From NCBI GenBank assembly GCA_044221135.1, contig JBGAPT010000027.1, positions 1 to 25,896 of the forward strand: DNA of 25,896 nucleotides. The letters are read 5' to 3'. Both the position numbers and the translations under genes were made by a program. This DNA is from UBA4722 sp044221135 (GTDB taxonomy: Bacteria; Pseudomonadota; Gammaproteobacteria; DSM-16500). Shown here in pieces: positions 7,317 to 15,284 of this stretch. The notes under the pieces are model-generated. The model ran no database searches. It was given only the letters and a program-made list of their open reading frames with translations, and was not told where the DNA came from. How positions within the stretch are numbered: position 1 is the stretch's first letter; every line of letters starts with the position of its first letter.

Positions 7317-8362
7317 ACGTACGTGCTTGGAACAGATTTTATCTTTTTTTACCTATTCTTTTTTTAGGTTGGTTACTCTATTTGCTGGCACCTATCTTAA
7401 CGCCTTTCTTGATAGGTGCGTTGCTGGCATACTTGGTTGATCCATTAGTCACACAACTCATGCGCTTACACTTACCTCGTTTACTCAGCGTGATTATCAT
7501 ATTTTCTTTATTGTTTTTAGTGATTGTACTGCTTATCCTGTTTCTTATTCCGCTTATTCAAACGCAACTCGAAAATCTGTTTGAGGCACTTCCAACCATG
7601 ATTGATTGGGTACAACAAACTATTATGCCTTGGTTATCAAGTCAGCTTGGCATTCATGAGCCTAGTGCTGGCGCCATTAAAACCACTCTGGTTGAGCATT
7701 TAACTAAACCCGGAAATGTTGTTGAAAAGTTTTTTAATACTGTTTTACATTCAGGCTTTGTCTTAGCTGAATGGTTGATGCATTTAATTTTAATACCCGT
7801 TGTCACATTTTATTTATTACTTGATTGGCAAAAAGTGATTACAGGAATACGTAATTTAATACCGCGCCGCATTGAACCAACTGTAGTGAAATTGATTAGA
7901 GAATGTGATGCCGTTTTAAGTGCATTTTTTCGCGGTCAATTAATAGTGATGTTAGCGCTTGGCACGATTTACTCAATTGGGTTATCTCTTATCGGATTGC
8001 GTATTGGTTTAATACTCGGTCTTATCATTGGGATAATCAGTATCGTGCCTTATCTTGGCGTCATTGTGGGAATTACTGTGGCTAGCATTGCTGCGTATGT
8101 TCAGTTTGGTACCCTCTCTCCTGTCTTATTAGTTTGGTTAGTGTTTGTTATTGGACATATGATTGAACATATGTACTTAACACCTAAACTAGTCGGAAAG
8201 CGTATTGGCCTGCATCCCGTTGCCGTCATTTTTGCTATTCTTGCAGGCGGTAAATTGTTTGGATTTTTTGGTGTATTATTAGCACTACCTGCAGCAGCGG
8301 TGATTATGGTATGGCTACATTATTTAATGACACGTTATCATGCGAGCCGTCTTTATCGATGA
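7304..8362 (+). CDS. perM: AI-2E family transporter (PerM-like permease)
   Basis: A 352-residue multi-pass inner-membrane protein of the AI-2E/PerM superfamily. The family pattern is clear: two or three N-terminal helices (residues about 12-90), a periplasmic or amphipathic middle region (about 100-155), then five further helices with the GIISIVPYLGVIVG and GFFGVLLALPAAA signatures. Members export diverse small molecules, or act as Na+/H+ antiporters in some bacteria; the substrate here cannot be told. It overlaps the DUF2066 gene by 13 nt and the hda start by 4 nt (ATGA), so the three form a tight operon, the same arrangement known in other gammaproteobacteria. Confidence 0.9.
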   Translation: MESLNVRAWNRFYLFLPILFLGWLLYLLAPILTPFLIGALLAYLVDPLVTQLMRLHLPRLLSVIIIFSLLFLVIVLLILFLIPLIQTQLENLFEALPTMIDWVQQTIMPWLSSQLGIHEPSAGAIKTTLVEHLTKPGNVVEKFFNTVLHSGFVLAEWLMHLILIPVVTFYLLLDWQKVITGIRNLIPRRIEPTVVKLIRECDAVLSAFFRGQLIVMLALGTIYSIGLSLIGLRIGLILGLIIGIISIVPYLGVIVGITVASIAAYVQFGTLSPVLLVWLVFVIGHMIEHMYLTPKLVGKRIGLHPVAVIFAILAGGKLFGFFGVLLALPAAAVIMVWLHYLMTRYHASRLYR

Positions 8363-9057
8363 ACACACACAATCAATTGACTCTAGGTGTTGGCTTAAAA
8401 GATGAAGCCACTTTTTCAAATTTTTTCCTAGGCAAAAATACACAACTTGTAACAGCTTTAAAAAATACTGTGCGCGGCGAAGGTGAGCGTGTTATTTATT
8501 TTTATGGCACTAGTGGACAAGGTTGCACACACTTATTACAAGCTTGCTGCCATGCAGCGTACCAAGCTAAACGAAGTGCGGTTTATGTTCCGTTAAGCCA
8601 TCACACCGAATTTACGCCTGACATTTTTGAAGGCCTTGAATCACTCAATTTAGTATGCATAGATGATGCGCATCTTATCGCTGGAAAACCTGTCTGGGAA
8701 GAAGCCTTACTTCATACTTACAATCGCATTCATGATGCAGGCGGATGTTTAATCGTCACCGCCAATGTTGCACCTAAAGCGCTTGGGGTATTATTACCCG
8801 ATATGGTGTCACGTCTAGCATGGGGTGTTGTATTTCAAGTACAACCTCTTTCTGATACTGAAAAATTGGAAGCCTTTATTATGCGGGCAGAACGGCGCGG
8901 AATGATACTAAATGAAGATGTGGGAAAATTTATTCTCACACATTGTCCTCGCCATCTGTCTACCTTATTTGCGGCCTTAGATGTACTGGATAAAATGTCA
9001 CTGACAGCACAGCGCAAATTAACGATCCCCTTTGTGAAAGAAATATTACAAATTTAG
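8359..9057 (+). CDS. hda: DnaA regulatory inactivator Hda
   Basis: AAA+ protein that, bound to the DNA sliding clamp, stimulates ATP hydrolysis by DnaA after initiation (RIDA). The 232-residue length matches E. coli Hda (233). The start is set by the ATGA overlap with the perM stop and by the clamp-binding motif (QLTLGVGL) at residues 6-13, where the family has QLSLPL; an in-frame upstream ATG at 8311 would add 16 residues inside perM. The P-loop GTSGQGCT has Cys where ATPases have Lys; E. coli Hda also lacks this lysine. LVCIDDAHLI is Walker B, SRLAWG the arginine-finger region, and the C terminus ITIPFVKEIL-like block is nearly invariant in Hda. Confidence 0.95.
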   Translation: MNTHNQLTLGVGLKDEATFSNFFLGKNTQLVTALKNTVRGEGERVIYFYGTSGQGCTHLLQACCHAAYQAKRSAVYVPLSHHTEFTPDIFEGLESLNLVCIDDAHLIAGKPVWEEALLHTYNRIHDAGGCLIVTANVAPKALGVLLPDMVSRLAWGVVFQVQPLSDTEKLEAFIMRAERRGMILNEDVGKFILTHCPRHLSTLFAALDVLDKMSLTAQRKLTIPFVKEILQI

Positions 9058-9065
9058 GAGTGAGC

Positions 9066-10409
9066 ATGTCGAAAATTCAGCAAATCAAAGCATTGGAAAT
9101 TTTAGATTCTCGTGGAAATCCCACTGTAGCTGCAGAAGTTATTTTAACAACAGGACAATCTGGTTATGCGGCTGCACCTTCAGGCGCTTCAACAGGCTCA
9201 CGTGAAGCACTGGAATTACGAGATCGCGATGCTAAACGTTATCTTGGTAAAGGCGTATTAAAAGTCGTTGCTGCAATCAATAATGAAATCGCTCCTGCTT
9301 TAAAAAATTTCGACATTACTGACCAGAAAAAAATAGATGAAACGCTTATTGCCTTGGATGGCACCGAAAATAAAGGACGATTAGGTGCAAATGCGATTTT
9401 AGCTGTTTCATTGGCTTGTGCAAAAGCCGCAGCTGCATTTAAAAATATGCCACTCTATACTTATTTAGGTGGAAAGAGTGCGGTTGAATTACCTGTTCCG
9501 ATGATGAATATTATTAACGGTGGCGCCCATGCCGATAATAATTTGGATATTCAAGAATTTATGATTTTGCCTGTAGGGGCTAATACATTTTCTGAAGCGA
9601 TGCGGTATGGTGTCGAAGTATTTCAGCATTTAAAACAAGTTTTGCATAAGCATGGTTTGAATACAAATGTGGGTGATGAAGGCGGTTTTGCTCCGAATGT
9701 ACCGAATAATGCAGCAGCGCTTGAGATGATTTTATCAGCAATTGAACTGGCTGGGCTTAAACCTGGTAAAGATATTTGTTTAGGGTTAGATGTGGCAAGT
9801 AATGAAATTTACCGTGAAGGAAAATATTGTTTGCAGGCTGAAAATAAAAAGCTAACTGCAATAGAATTTACAGACTATCTCGCTAAATTAGTTGATCAAT
9901 ATCCAATTATTAGTATTGAAGATGGTATGGCAGAAAATGATTGGGAAGGATGGCAAATCTTAACTGCAAAACTGGGTAAGAGAATTCAATTAGTAGGCGA
10001 TGATTTATTTGTAACAAATACCAAGCTCTTAAAAAAAGGCATTCATGAACATGTTGCCAATGCAATCTTAATCAAACCAAATCAAATTGGTACGTTAACT
10101 GAGACCTTAGCGGCTATCCAAATGGCACAACAAGCACATTACAATACGATTATCTCGCATCGCTCGGGCGAGACTGAAGACACTACCATTGCCGACTTGG
10201 CTGTTGCAACACGTGCTGGACAAATAAAAACAGGCTCTTTATGCCGTTCTGACCGAGTAGCAAAATATAATCGGTTATTACAAATTACCGCTGAACTCGA
10301 AAATCAAGCACATTATGCAGGACGTGGTGTTTTTTCACAAAAATTCCCCGCCCTTTTTTCAGAAAAAAATGGTATTTCTGCCAACCTATCTGTCAGTGAT
10401 TCCCACTGA
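9066..10409 (+). CDS. eno: Enolase
   Basis: Converts 2-phosphoglycerate to phosphoenolpyruvate in glycolysis; in many gammaproteobacteria it is also a degradosome component. Conserved blocks run in order: EILDSRGNPTV, GASTGSREALELRD, NGGAHADNNLDIQEFM, the Mg-binding GLDVASNE and SIEDGMAENDW, LVGDDLFVTN, the catalytic-lysine segment LIKPNQIGT, and SHRSGETEDT. The length of 447 residues is slightly above the usual ~430 because of a short C-terminal extension. The ATG at 9066 has TAGGAG at 9055-9060; the GTG at 9060 overlaps that site and is rejected. It starts 8 nt after hda and is followed by ftsB as in E. coli. Confidence 0.98.
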   Translation: MSKIQQIKALEILDSRGNPTVAAEVILTTGQSGYAAAPSGASTGSREALELRDRDAKRYLGKGVLKVVAAINNEIAPALKNFDITDQKKIDETLIALDGTENKGRLGANAILAVSLACAKAAAAFKNMPLYTYLGGKSAVELPVPMMNIINGGAHADNNLDIQEFMILPVGANTFSEAMRYGVEVFQHLKQVLHKHGLNTNVGDEGGFAPNVPNNAAALEMILSAIELAGLKPGKDICLGLDVASNEIYREGKYCLQAENKKLTAIEFTDYLAKLVDQYPIISIEDGMAENDWEGWQILTAKLGKRIQLVGDDLFVTNTKLLKKGIHEHVANAILIKPNQIGTLTETLAAIQMAQQAHYNTIISHRSGETEDTTIADLAVATRAGQIKTGSLCRSDRVAKYNRLLQITAELENQAHYAGRGVFSQKFPALFSEKNGISANLSVSDSH

Positions 10410-10458
10410 CATAGCACAATGGAGCAGCATATAAACAAGAACAAGCAAGGATAAAAAA

Positions 10459-10752
10459 GTGACTCAATCAGGCCATATTCAGTTTAAATTACTATCCATT
10501 ATTATGGTATTGCTTTTAATATTCTTACAATACAGACTCTGGTATGGTACTGCTGGTATAAAGGATATGCTCACATTAAAAAAACACTTAACAAGCCAAA
10601 CACAAGCCAACAATCTGTTAAAAAAACAAAACGAAGAATTGCTACATCAAGTACACTATCTACAAGGTAATCAGGATGCAATAGAGTCGCGTGCTAGACA
10701 AGAATTAGGTATGATAAAAAAAGATGAAACATTCTATCAAGTAATGAAATAG
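10459..10752 (+). CDS. ftsB: Cell division protein FtsB
   Basis: Small bitopic divisome protein that forms the FtsQ-FtsB-FtsL complex and helps activate septal peptidoglycan synthesis. The 97-residue protein has a short cytoplasmic N terminus, one membrane helix (about residues 9-27, LLSIIMVLLLIFLQYRLW) and a periplasmic coiled coil (about 35-70). The family hallmark IESRARQELGMIKKDETFYQV lies near the end. The start is GTG, preceded by AAGGA at the right distance. It lies 49 nt after eno and 9 nt before surE. The expected E. coli neighbours ispD, ispF and truD are missing between ftsB and surE. Confidence 0.95.
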   Translation: MTQSGHIQFKLLSIIMVLLLIFLQYRLWYGTAGIKDMLTLKKHLTSQTQANNLLKKQNEELLHQVHYLQGNQDAIESRARQELGMIKKDETFYQVMK

Positions 10753-10761
10753 GGAAGTTAA

Positions 10762-11520
10762 ATGAAAATATTAATTAGCAACGATGATGGTGTTTTAGCA
10801 CCCGGTTTAGCTATTTTAGCCAAAAATTTAGCTGAAATTGCTGATGTAACCGTCGTTGCACCCGATCGTAACCGTAGCGGCGCTAGTAACTCTCTCTCCT
10901 TGGTCAATCCTCTGCGTGTTACTACAGCAGAAAATGGTTTTTACAGTGTCAATGGAACACCGACGGATTGTGTGCATATCGCCGTTACAGGTTTACTAAA
11001 GCACATGCCAAATATGGTTGTATCTGGCATTAATGAAGGTACAAACTTAAGTGACGATGTACTGTACTCGGGTACGGTTGCAGCAGCAATGGAAGGACGT
11101 TTCTTAGGCGTTTCATCTATTGCCGTCTCACTGGCAGGACCCAAATGCCTGCATTATGAAACAGCAGCGCAAATTACTAAGCTCTTAGTCATCCGTTTAG
11201 AAAAAGACCCTTTACCCAAAAATACTATTTTAAATGTTAATGTGCCTGATATCCCTCTCAATGAATTAAGGGGTATCCAAGTAACACGCCTGGGTACGCG
11301 ACATATTGCAGAACCCACCATTAAAACGGTAGATCCACGAGGCCGTCGCATTTATTGGATAGGTCAACCAGGGCCTGAAGAAGATGCGGGTCCGGGCACA
11401 GATTTCTACGCTGTCAACTCTGGTTTTGCATCCATTACCCCTTTACAGCTGGATTTAACACATTATGAAGTTTTTGAGCAATTATCCGGCTGGGTAAAAG
11501 CACTTAATATAGGACAATAA
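10762..11520 (+). CDS. surE: 5'/3'-nucleotidase SurE
   Basis: Metal-dependent phosphatase acting on nucleoside 5'- and 3'-monophosphates and short polyphosphates, linked to stationary-phase survival. The N terminus ILISNDDGVLAPG gives the paired metal-binding aspartates (residues 8-9). APDRNRSGASNSLSL supplies the metal-binding serine, SGINEGTNLSDDVLYSGTV the metal-binding asparagine, and the C-terminal domain ends with the conserved ITPLQLDLTHY. The 252-residue length is normal. The ATG is preceded by AGGGAAG. nlpD begins directly at the base after the stop, without the pcm gene that lies between the two in E. coli. Confidence 0.97.
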   Translation: MKILISNDDGVLAPGLAILAKNLAEIADVTVVAPDRNRSGASNSLSLVNPLRVTTAENGFYSVNGTPTDCVHIAVTGLLKHMPNMVVSGINEGTNLSDDVLYSGTVAAAMEGRFLGVSSIAVSLAGPKCLHYETAAQITKLLVIRLEKDPLPKNTILNVNVPDIPLNELRGIQVTRLGTRHIAEPTIKTVDPRGRRIYWIGQPGPEEDAGPGTDFYAVNSGFASITPLQLDLTHYEVFEQLSGWVKALNIGQ

Positions 11521-12318
11521 ATGCTAGTATCCCGTCAAATAAGTTTTTCCAGATTGCGCGCTCTGCTCATCTCTAAAATTAGCACGATCCTTTTGCTCGC
11601 TGCATGCTTGAGTGCCTGCGCTGGCAGAACTGACTATGCCCCTGTCAGTGACGTTAGCACAATAGAACCTCTACCTAAAAATGGTATTTATCGCGTTACA
11701 GCAGGGGAAACACTCTACTCTATTGCATGGCGCTATGGCCTGGATTATCGTGATATAGCACAACGTAATCATTTAAAGCTTCCCTTCCATGTACAAAAAG
11801 GCCAAGTAATCTATTTAACACAAAATGCACCTTTGCAAAAACAACCTTCTGTTAAAGTACTTACTAGACACACTACGCCAGTTTTACCTCCTACAAGAAA
11901 AAAACCCTTGCCTCTTGCACCGCGAATCCATGAGCAAGAACCCAATAAGATCATTTCTTTTTGGCGTTGGCCTGCACACGGACAGGTTATTGGCACTTTC
12001 TCCTCTACTAATAAAGGTATTAATATTAGCGGTTATTCAGGTGATCCTATTTTTGCAACAGCCACAGGCAAAGTCGTCTATAGTGGGCATGGTTTACGCG
12101 GTTATGGGAATTTAATTATCATTAAGCATAATAGTAAGTTCTTATCCGCTTATGCGCATAATAAAAAAGTAGCGGTAAAAGAAGGTGACTGGGTAGAATC
12201 TGGGCAAAAAATAGCGGAAATGGGTAATACTGGTACCACACACACACTACTGCATTTTGAAATACGCCGCAATGGACAGCCCGTAAATCCCCTAATTTAT
12301 TTAACGCACAAAACCTAA
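11521..12318 (+). CDS. nlpD: NlpD-like lipoprotein: LysM domain and degenerate LytM (M23) domain
   Basis: Outer-membrane lipoprotein activator of the septal amidase AmiC. A basic N-terminal region and hydrophobic stretch end in a lipobox LSAC with Cys33. One LysM domain (about residues 55-100, YRVTAGETLYSIAWRYGLD) binds peptidoglycan. A Lys/Pro-rich linker leads to the LytM domain (about 150-262). In that domain the zinc-binding His and Asp are absent: the HxxxD motif reads NKGINIS, as in E. coli NlpD. It should therefore be an activator, not an enzyme. The C-terminal GNLIIIKHNSKFLSAYAHN and LHFEIRRNGQPVNP blocks are typical. Its ATG abuts the surE stop, with TAGGACA inside the surE end serving as ribosome binding site. 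rpoS follows, the conserved order. Confidence 0.94.
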   Translation: MLVSRQISFSRLRALLISKISTILLLAACLSACAGRTDYAPVSDVSTIEPLPKNGIYRVTAGETLYSIAWRYGLDYRDIAQRNHLKLPFHVQKGQVIYLTQNAPLQKQPSVKVLTRHTTPVLPPTRKKPLPLAPRIHEQEPNKIISFWRWPAHGQVIGTFSSTNKGINISGYSGDPIFATATGKVVYSGHGLRGYGNLIIIKHNSKFLSAYAHNKKVAVKEGDWVESGQKIAEMGNTGTTHTLLHFEIRRNGQPVNPLIYLTHKT

Positions 12319-12324
12319 TATAAT
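12319..12324 (+). promoter_or_regulatory. Candidate -10 element before rpoS
   Basis: TATAAT lies directly after the nlpD stop, 54 nt before the rpoS ATG. There is no convincing -35 hexamer at 16-18 bp. In E. coli the main rpoS promoter lies inside nlpD; no equivalent could be located here. Function is inferred from position and consensus only. Confidence 0.35.
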
Positions 12325-12378
12325 GCTTTAATGGGAGTAAAAATTTAACCTATCTCGTCATTTCTAAAGGATTCAGAA

Positions 12379-13506
12379 ATGCCTAAGAAAAGAAAGCAAG
12401 AAAATAGAAGCGCGAGCTTATCTTTGAAGAAAAAAAATAAAAAGAAAAATCTTATTATCAAAGAGAAAAAAAATTTAAAGAAAAAACCTACCATCAAAAA
12501 GAAAAAAGATACAAAGAAAAAACTGACTATCAAAGAGAAAACAAATACCAAGAAAAACCTTATCGTTAAAGAGGAAAAAAATGATTTGCTTTCTACTGCT
12601 CTATTGCCTCAGACAATAGAGAAAGAGCAAGGTAACAATGATGCACCAACCAACTCCACTTCTGTTGGAATAAATGAGTCCACTGATCCCACCCAAATTT
12701 ATCTTTCTGAAATTGGTTATTCCCCCTTACTCTCTTTTGAAGAAGAAATTCATTATGCGAGACTGATTCAAAAAGGCGATCAAGCAGCTCGCGCTAAAAT
12801 GATACAAAGTAATTTACGTTTAGTCGTAAAAATTGCGAGACATTATTATAACCGTGGTCTAGAGTTTCTTGATTTAATTGAAGAGGGTAATTTGGGTCTG
12901 TTACGTGCAGTAGAAAAATATGATCCTGAACGTGGTTTTCGTTTTTCAACTTATGCAACGTGGTGGATCAGACAAAGCATTGAACGAGCTATCATGAATC
13001 AAAGCCGCACAATTCGATTACCCATTCATATTATACGCGAATTAAATATGTATTTAGCGGCTGCTCGCGAAATCATGAAAACAGAAAATCATGAAGCCAG
13101 TTATCAAGAAATTGCTAAAAAACTCGATAAGCCTGTAGAAGAAGTGAAAGAAATGCTGGAGCTAAATGAGCACATGATTTCATTAGATATCTTAATCGGT
13201 ACAGAAACAGATACAGGTAAGCCACTTGTTGAAGCGATCGCAGACAAACATAAAACAGACCCCTCTGAATTATTGACGGATGAACACTTAACACATGATA
13301 TTGAGAGTTGTTTGCAAGAGTTGACTGACAAGCAACGTGAAGTATTGTGTAGACGCTTTGGTTTGATGGGCTTTGAAAAAGAAACACTGGAAGAAACAGG
13401 TCACGATATTGGATTAACGCGAGAACGCGTTCGACAAATTCAGATGAATGCACTTAAAACATTACGTGAGCTGATGAATAGTAAGGGAATTACCAAAGAT
13501 AGTTAA
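12379..13506 (+). CDS. rpoS: RNA polymerase sigma factor RpoS with lysine-rich N-terminal repeat extension
   Basis: Stationary-phase/general stress sigma factor. The body from residue ~103 reads region 1.2 (DPTQIYLSEIGYSPLL), regions 2.1-2.4 (NLRLVVKIARHYYNRG, DLIEEGNLGLLRAVEKYD, FRFSTYATWWIRQSIERA), region 3 (RTIRLPIHIIRELN) and region 4 with the HTH GLTRERVRQIQ. Region 1.1 of RpoD is absent and synteny with surE-nlpD supports RpoS. Residues 1-69 are unusual: a very basic leader with four 12-residue repeats (22-33, 34-45, 46-57, 58-69) of the form KKxLxIKEKxNx, then a low-complexity linker to 102. Total 375 residues against ~330 in E. coli. TAAAGGA sits 7 nt before the ATG, supporting this start. 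Two A8 runs lie in the first 100 bp. In E. coli a lysine in IHIVKEL reads the -13 C; here it is Arg. Confidence 0.93.
   Translation: MPKKRKQENRSASLSLKKKNKKKNLIIKEKKNLKKKPTIKKKKDTKKKLTIKEKTNTKKNLIVKEEKNDLLSTALLPQTIEKEQGNNDAPTNSTSVGINESTDPTQIYLSEIGYSPLLSFEEEIHYARLIQKGDQAARAKMIQSNLRLVVKIARHYYNRGLEFLDLIEEGNLGLLRAVEKYDPERGFRFSTYATWWIRQSIERAIMNQSRTIRLPIHIIRELNMYLAAAREIMKTENHEASYQEIAKKLDKPVEEVKEMLELNEHMISLDILIGTETDTGKPLVEAIADKHKTDPSELLTDEHLTHDIESCLQELTDKQREVLCRRFGLMGFEKETLEETGHDIGLTRERVRQIQMNALKTLRELMNSKGITKDS
12442..12585 (+). repeat. Four 36-bp tandem repeats at the start of rpoS
   Basis: Four in-frame 36-bp units start at 12442, 12478, 12514 and 12550, each beginning AAGAAAAA or close to it and containing an ATCAAAGAGAAA-like core. 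They encode KKNLIIKEKKNL, KKKPTIKKKKDT, KKKLTIKEKTNT and KKNLIVKEEKND. Unit-number change would keep the reading frame. Confidence 0.88.
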
Positions 13507-13517
13507 ATTTTATTTTT

Positions 13518-13547
13518 TTGCATAAATTAGCGCCTATAGGTTATAAT
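13518..13547 (+). promoter_or_regulatory. Candidate promoter for metG
   Basis: TTGCAT (13518-13523), an 18-bp spacer and a perfect TATAAT (13542-13547) lie in the 125-bp gap between rpoS and metG. Predicted transcription start is near 13554, leaving a leader of about 78 nt. The -35 match is weak; the -10 is strong. Confidence 0.5.
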
Positions 13548-13580
13548 TCAGCATTCTTTATAAACCCCCAGCTCGTTGTG

Positions 13581-13598
13581 CCTGCGGCAAACCGCGGG
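13581..13598 (+). repeat. GC-rich hairpin in the metG leader
   Basis: CCTGCGG (13581-13587), loop CAAA and CCGCGGG (13592-13598) form a 7-bp stem with one G-T pair; a C5 run just upstream (13565-13569) and the G4 run could extend pairing. The block is markedly richer in GC than its surroundings and may be a copy of a dispersed repeat. It lacks a U-run, so it is not an ordinary terminator. Confidence 0.45.
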
Positions 13599-13631
13599 GA
13601 ATGAATTTAAAAGCTAAAATAAAAGGGCTTT

Positions 13632-15284
13632 ATGCTACACAAAAAACGTAAAATGCTAGTCACCTATGCTTTACCCTATGCAAATGGTTCTTTACACCTC
13701 GGCCACTTAGCTGGATTAATTCAAACAGACATTTGGGTGCGCTTCCAAAAAATGCGAGAAGCTGACTGTTTATTTATTTGTGGTTGCGATGGTCATGGCA
13801 CTCCCATTATGATTCAAGCTGAAAAACTTGGACTGGCACCCGAAAAATTAGTTGAACAATTTCGCATGGAGCACGAACACGATATCAAAGAATTCCTCAT
13901 TGAGTTAGATAATTATCACACGACACATTCAAATGAAAATAAAGAATTGGTCACCACTATTTTTCAACGTCATTTAGAAAAAGGGAATATTAGTAAGCGC
14001 GTGATCAAACAAGCATACGATCCTGAGAAACAAATGTTTTTACCTGACCGCTATATTAAAGGTGAATGTCCACGTTGCGGCGCAGGAGATCAATATGGTG
14101 ATAATTGTGAAGTATGTGGGGCAACCTATGCACCAACAGAATTAAAGAATCCTTACTCCACTTTATCTGGAACAAAGCCCATTGAAAAAGAATCCGAGCA
14201 TTATTTTTTTAAATTACAAAATTACGCAACTCTATTACGTGAGTGGACTCATCATGGACATTTACAAGCTCAAGTGACAAAAAAACTGGATGAATGGTTT
14301 AAAGTCGGTCTTCAAGATTGGGACATTTCTCGCGATGCACCCTATTTTGGTTTCAAAATTCCTGGTGAAGAGCATAAATATTTTTATTGTTGGCTCGATG
14401 CACCCGTAGGTTATATAGCAAGCTTTCAAAACTATGCTAAGCGACATCCTGAATATCATTTTTCTCACTATTGGGAAGAAGATAAAAAAACTGAGCTTTA
14501 TCATTTTATTGGTAAAGACATCCTTTATTTTCACACTCTTTTTTGGCCAGCTGTTTTAAGCGGCGCAGAATTACGCACACCTACGGCAATATTTTGCCAT
14601 GGTTTTTTAACCATCGACGGCTACAAAATGTCTAAATCACGCGGGACTTATATCAAAGCACATACCTATCTTGAACATTTACAGCCGGAATATTTTCGAT
14701 ATTATCTCGCTACCAAACTCAATGATCAAATCGAAGATATGGATATCAATTTTGATGATTTTACTCAACGAGTCAACTCTGATCTAGTTGGAAAATTTAT
14801 TAATATTGCCAGTCGATGCGCTAGCTTCATTAACAAAAATTTTGATGGCAAATTAGCAAAACACATGTCTAAACTTGAGCTCTATGAAGCATTCGCCAAA
14901 GAAGGAGATAGCATTGCTGATAAATATGAAGCACGTGACTTTAATCAAGCCATACGACAAATCATGGCATTAGCTGATCGTGCTAACCAATATATTGATG
15001 AATGTAAGCCTTGGGCTATGATTAAAAATCCCGAATTGCAAAAAGAGACGCATGTTGTTTGTACTTTAGGTATTAATCTATTTCGTTTGCTAACCATTTA
15101 TCTCAAACCGGTATTGCCTGCTATTGCGTTAAAAGCAGAAGTATTTTTAAATATTGCACCGTTGAAATGGTCAGACAAAAATAAGCCGTTACTGAATCAC
15201 TCTATACAAATTTTTCAACCGCTAGCTCAGCGCCTGGAAAAAACACAAATTGATGCGATGAAATATGCTGCCCAAGATAAATAA
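13632..15284 (+). CDS. metG: Methionyl-tRNA synthetase, short form without C-terminal tRNA-binding domain
   Basis: Class I aminoacyl-tRNA synthetase charging tRNA-Met and initiator tRNA in the cytoplasm. The N-terminal Rossmann fold has YALPYANGSLHLGH (HIGH motif HLGH). A zinc knuckle uses two Cys pairs, CPRC and CEVC, near residues 139-158. The class signature KMSKSRGTYI is at about 333-342, and the anticodon-binding helical domain includes DNQAIRQI-like and CKPWAMIKNP segments. At 550 residues it lacks the ~110-residue C-terminal OB-fold dimerisation/tRNA-binding domain of the 677-residue E. coli enzyme; short forms are known and functional. AAAAGGG precedes the ATG. Its last 20 nt overlap the next gene. 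Confidence 0.97.
   Translation: MLHKKRKMLVTYALPYANGSLHLGHLAGLIQTDIWVRFQKMREADCLFICGCDGHGTPIMIQAEKLGLAPEKLVEQFRMEHEHDIKEFLIELDNYHTTHSNENKELVTTIFQRHLEKGNISKRVIKQAYDPEKQMFLPDRYIKGECPRCGAGDQYGDNCEVCGATYAPTELKNPYSTLSGTKPIEKESEHYFFKLQNYATLLREWTHHGHLQAQVTKKLDEWFKVGLQDWDISRDAPYFGFKIPGEEHKYFYCWLDAPVGYIASFQNYAKRHPEYHFSHYWEEDKKTELYHFIGKDILYFHTLFWPAVLSGAELRTPTAIFCHGFLTIDGYKMSKSRGTYIKAHTYLEHLQPEYFRYYLATKLNDQIEDMDINFDDFTQRVNSDLVGKFINIASRCASFINKNFDGKLAKHMSKLELYEAFAKEGDSIADKYEARDFNQAIRQIMALADRANQYIDECKPWAMIKNPELQKETHVVCTLGINLFRLLTIYLKPVLPAIALKAEVFLNIAPLKWSDKNKPLLNHSIQIFQPLAQRLEKTQIDAMKYAAQDK

Noticed and set aside
8311..8358. Upstream ATG for hda, inside perM
   Set aside because: It adds 16 residues with no family match. 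The ATGA overlap at 8359 and the clamp-binding motif at residues 6-13 fit the shorter form.
12345..12551. Phenylalanine-rich 68-residue frame on the - strand
   Set aside because: It is the antisense shadow of the lysine-rich AAA/AAG codons of rpoS.
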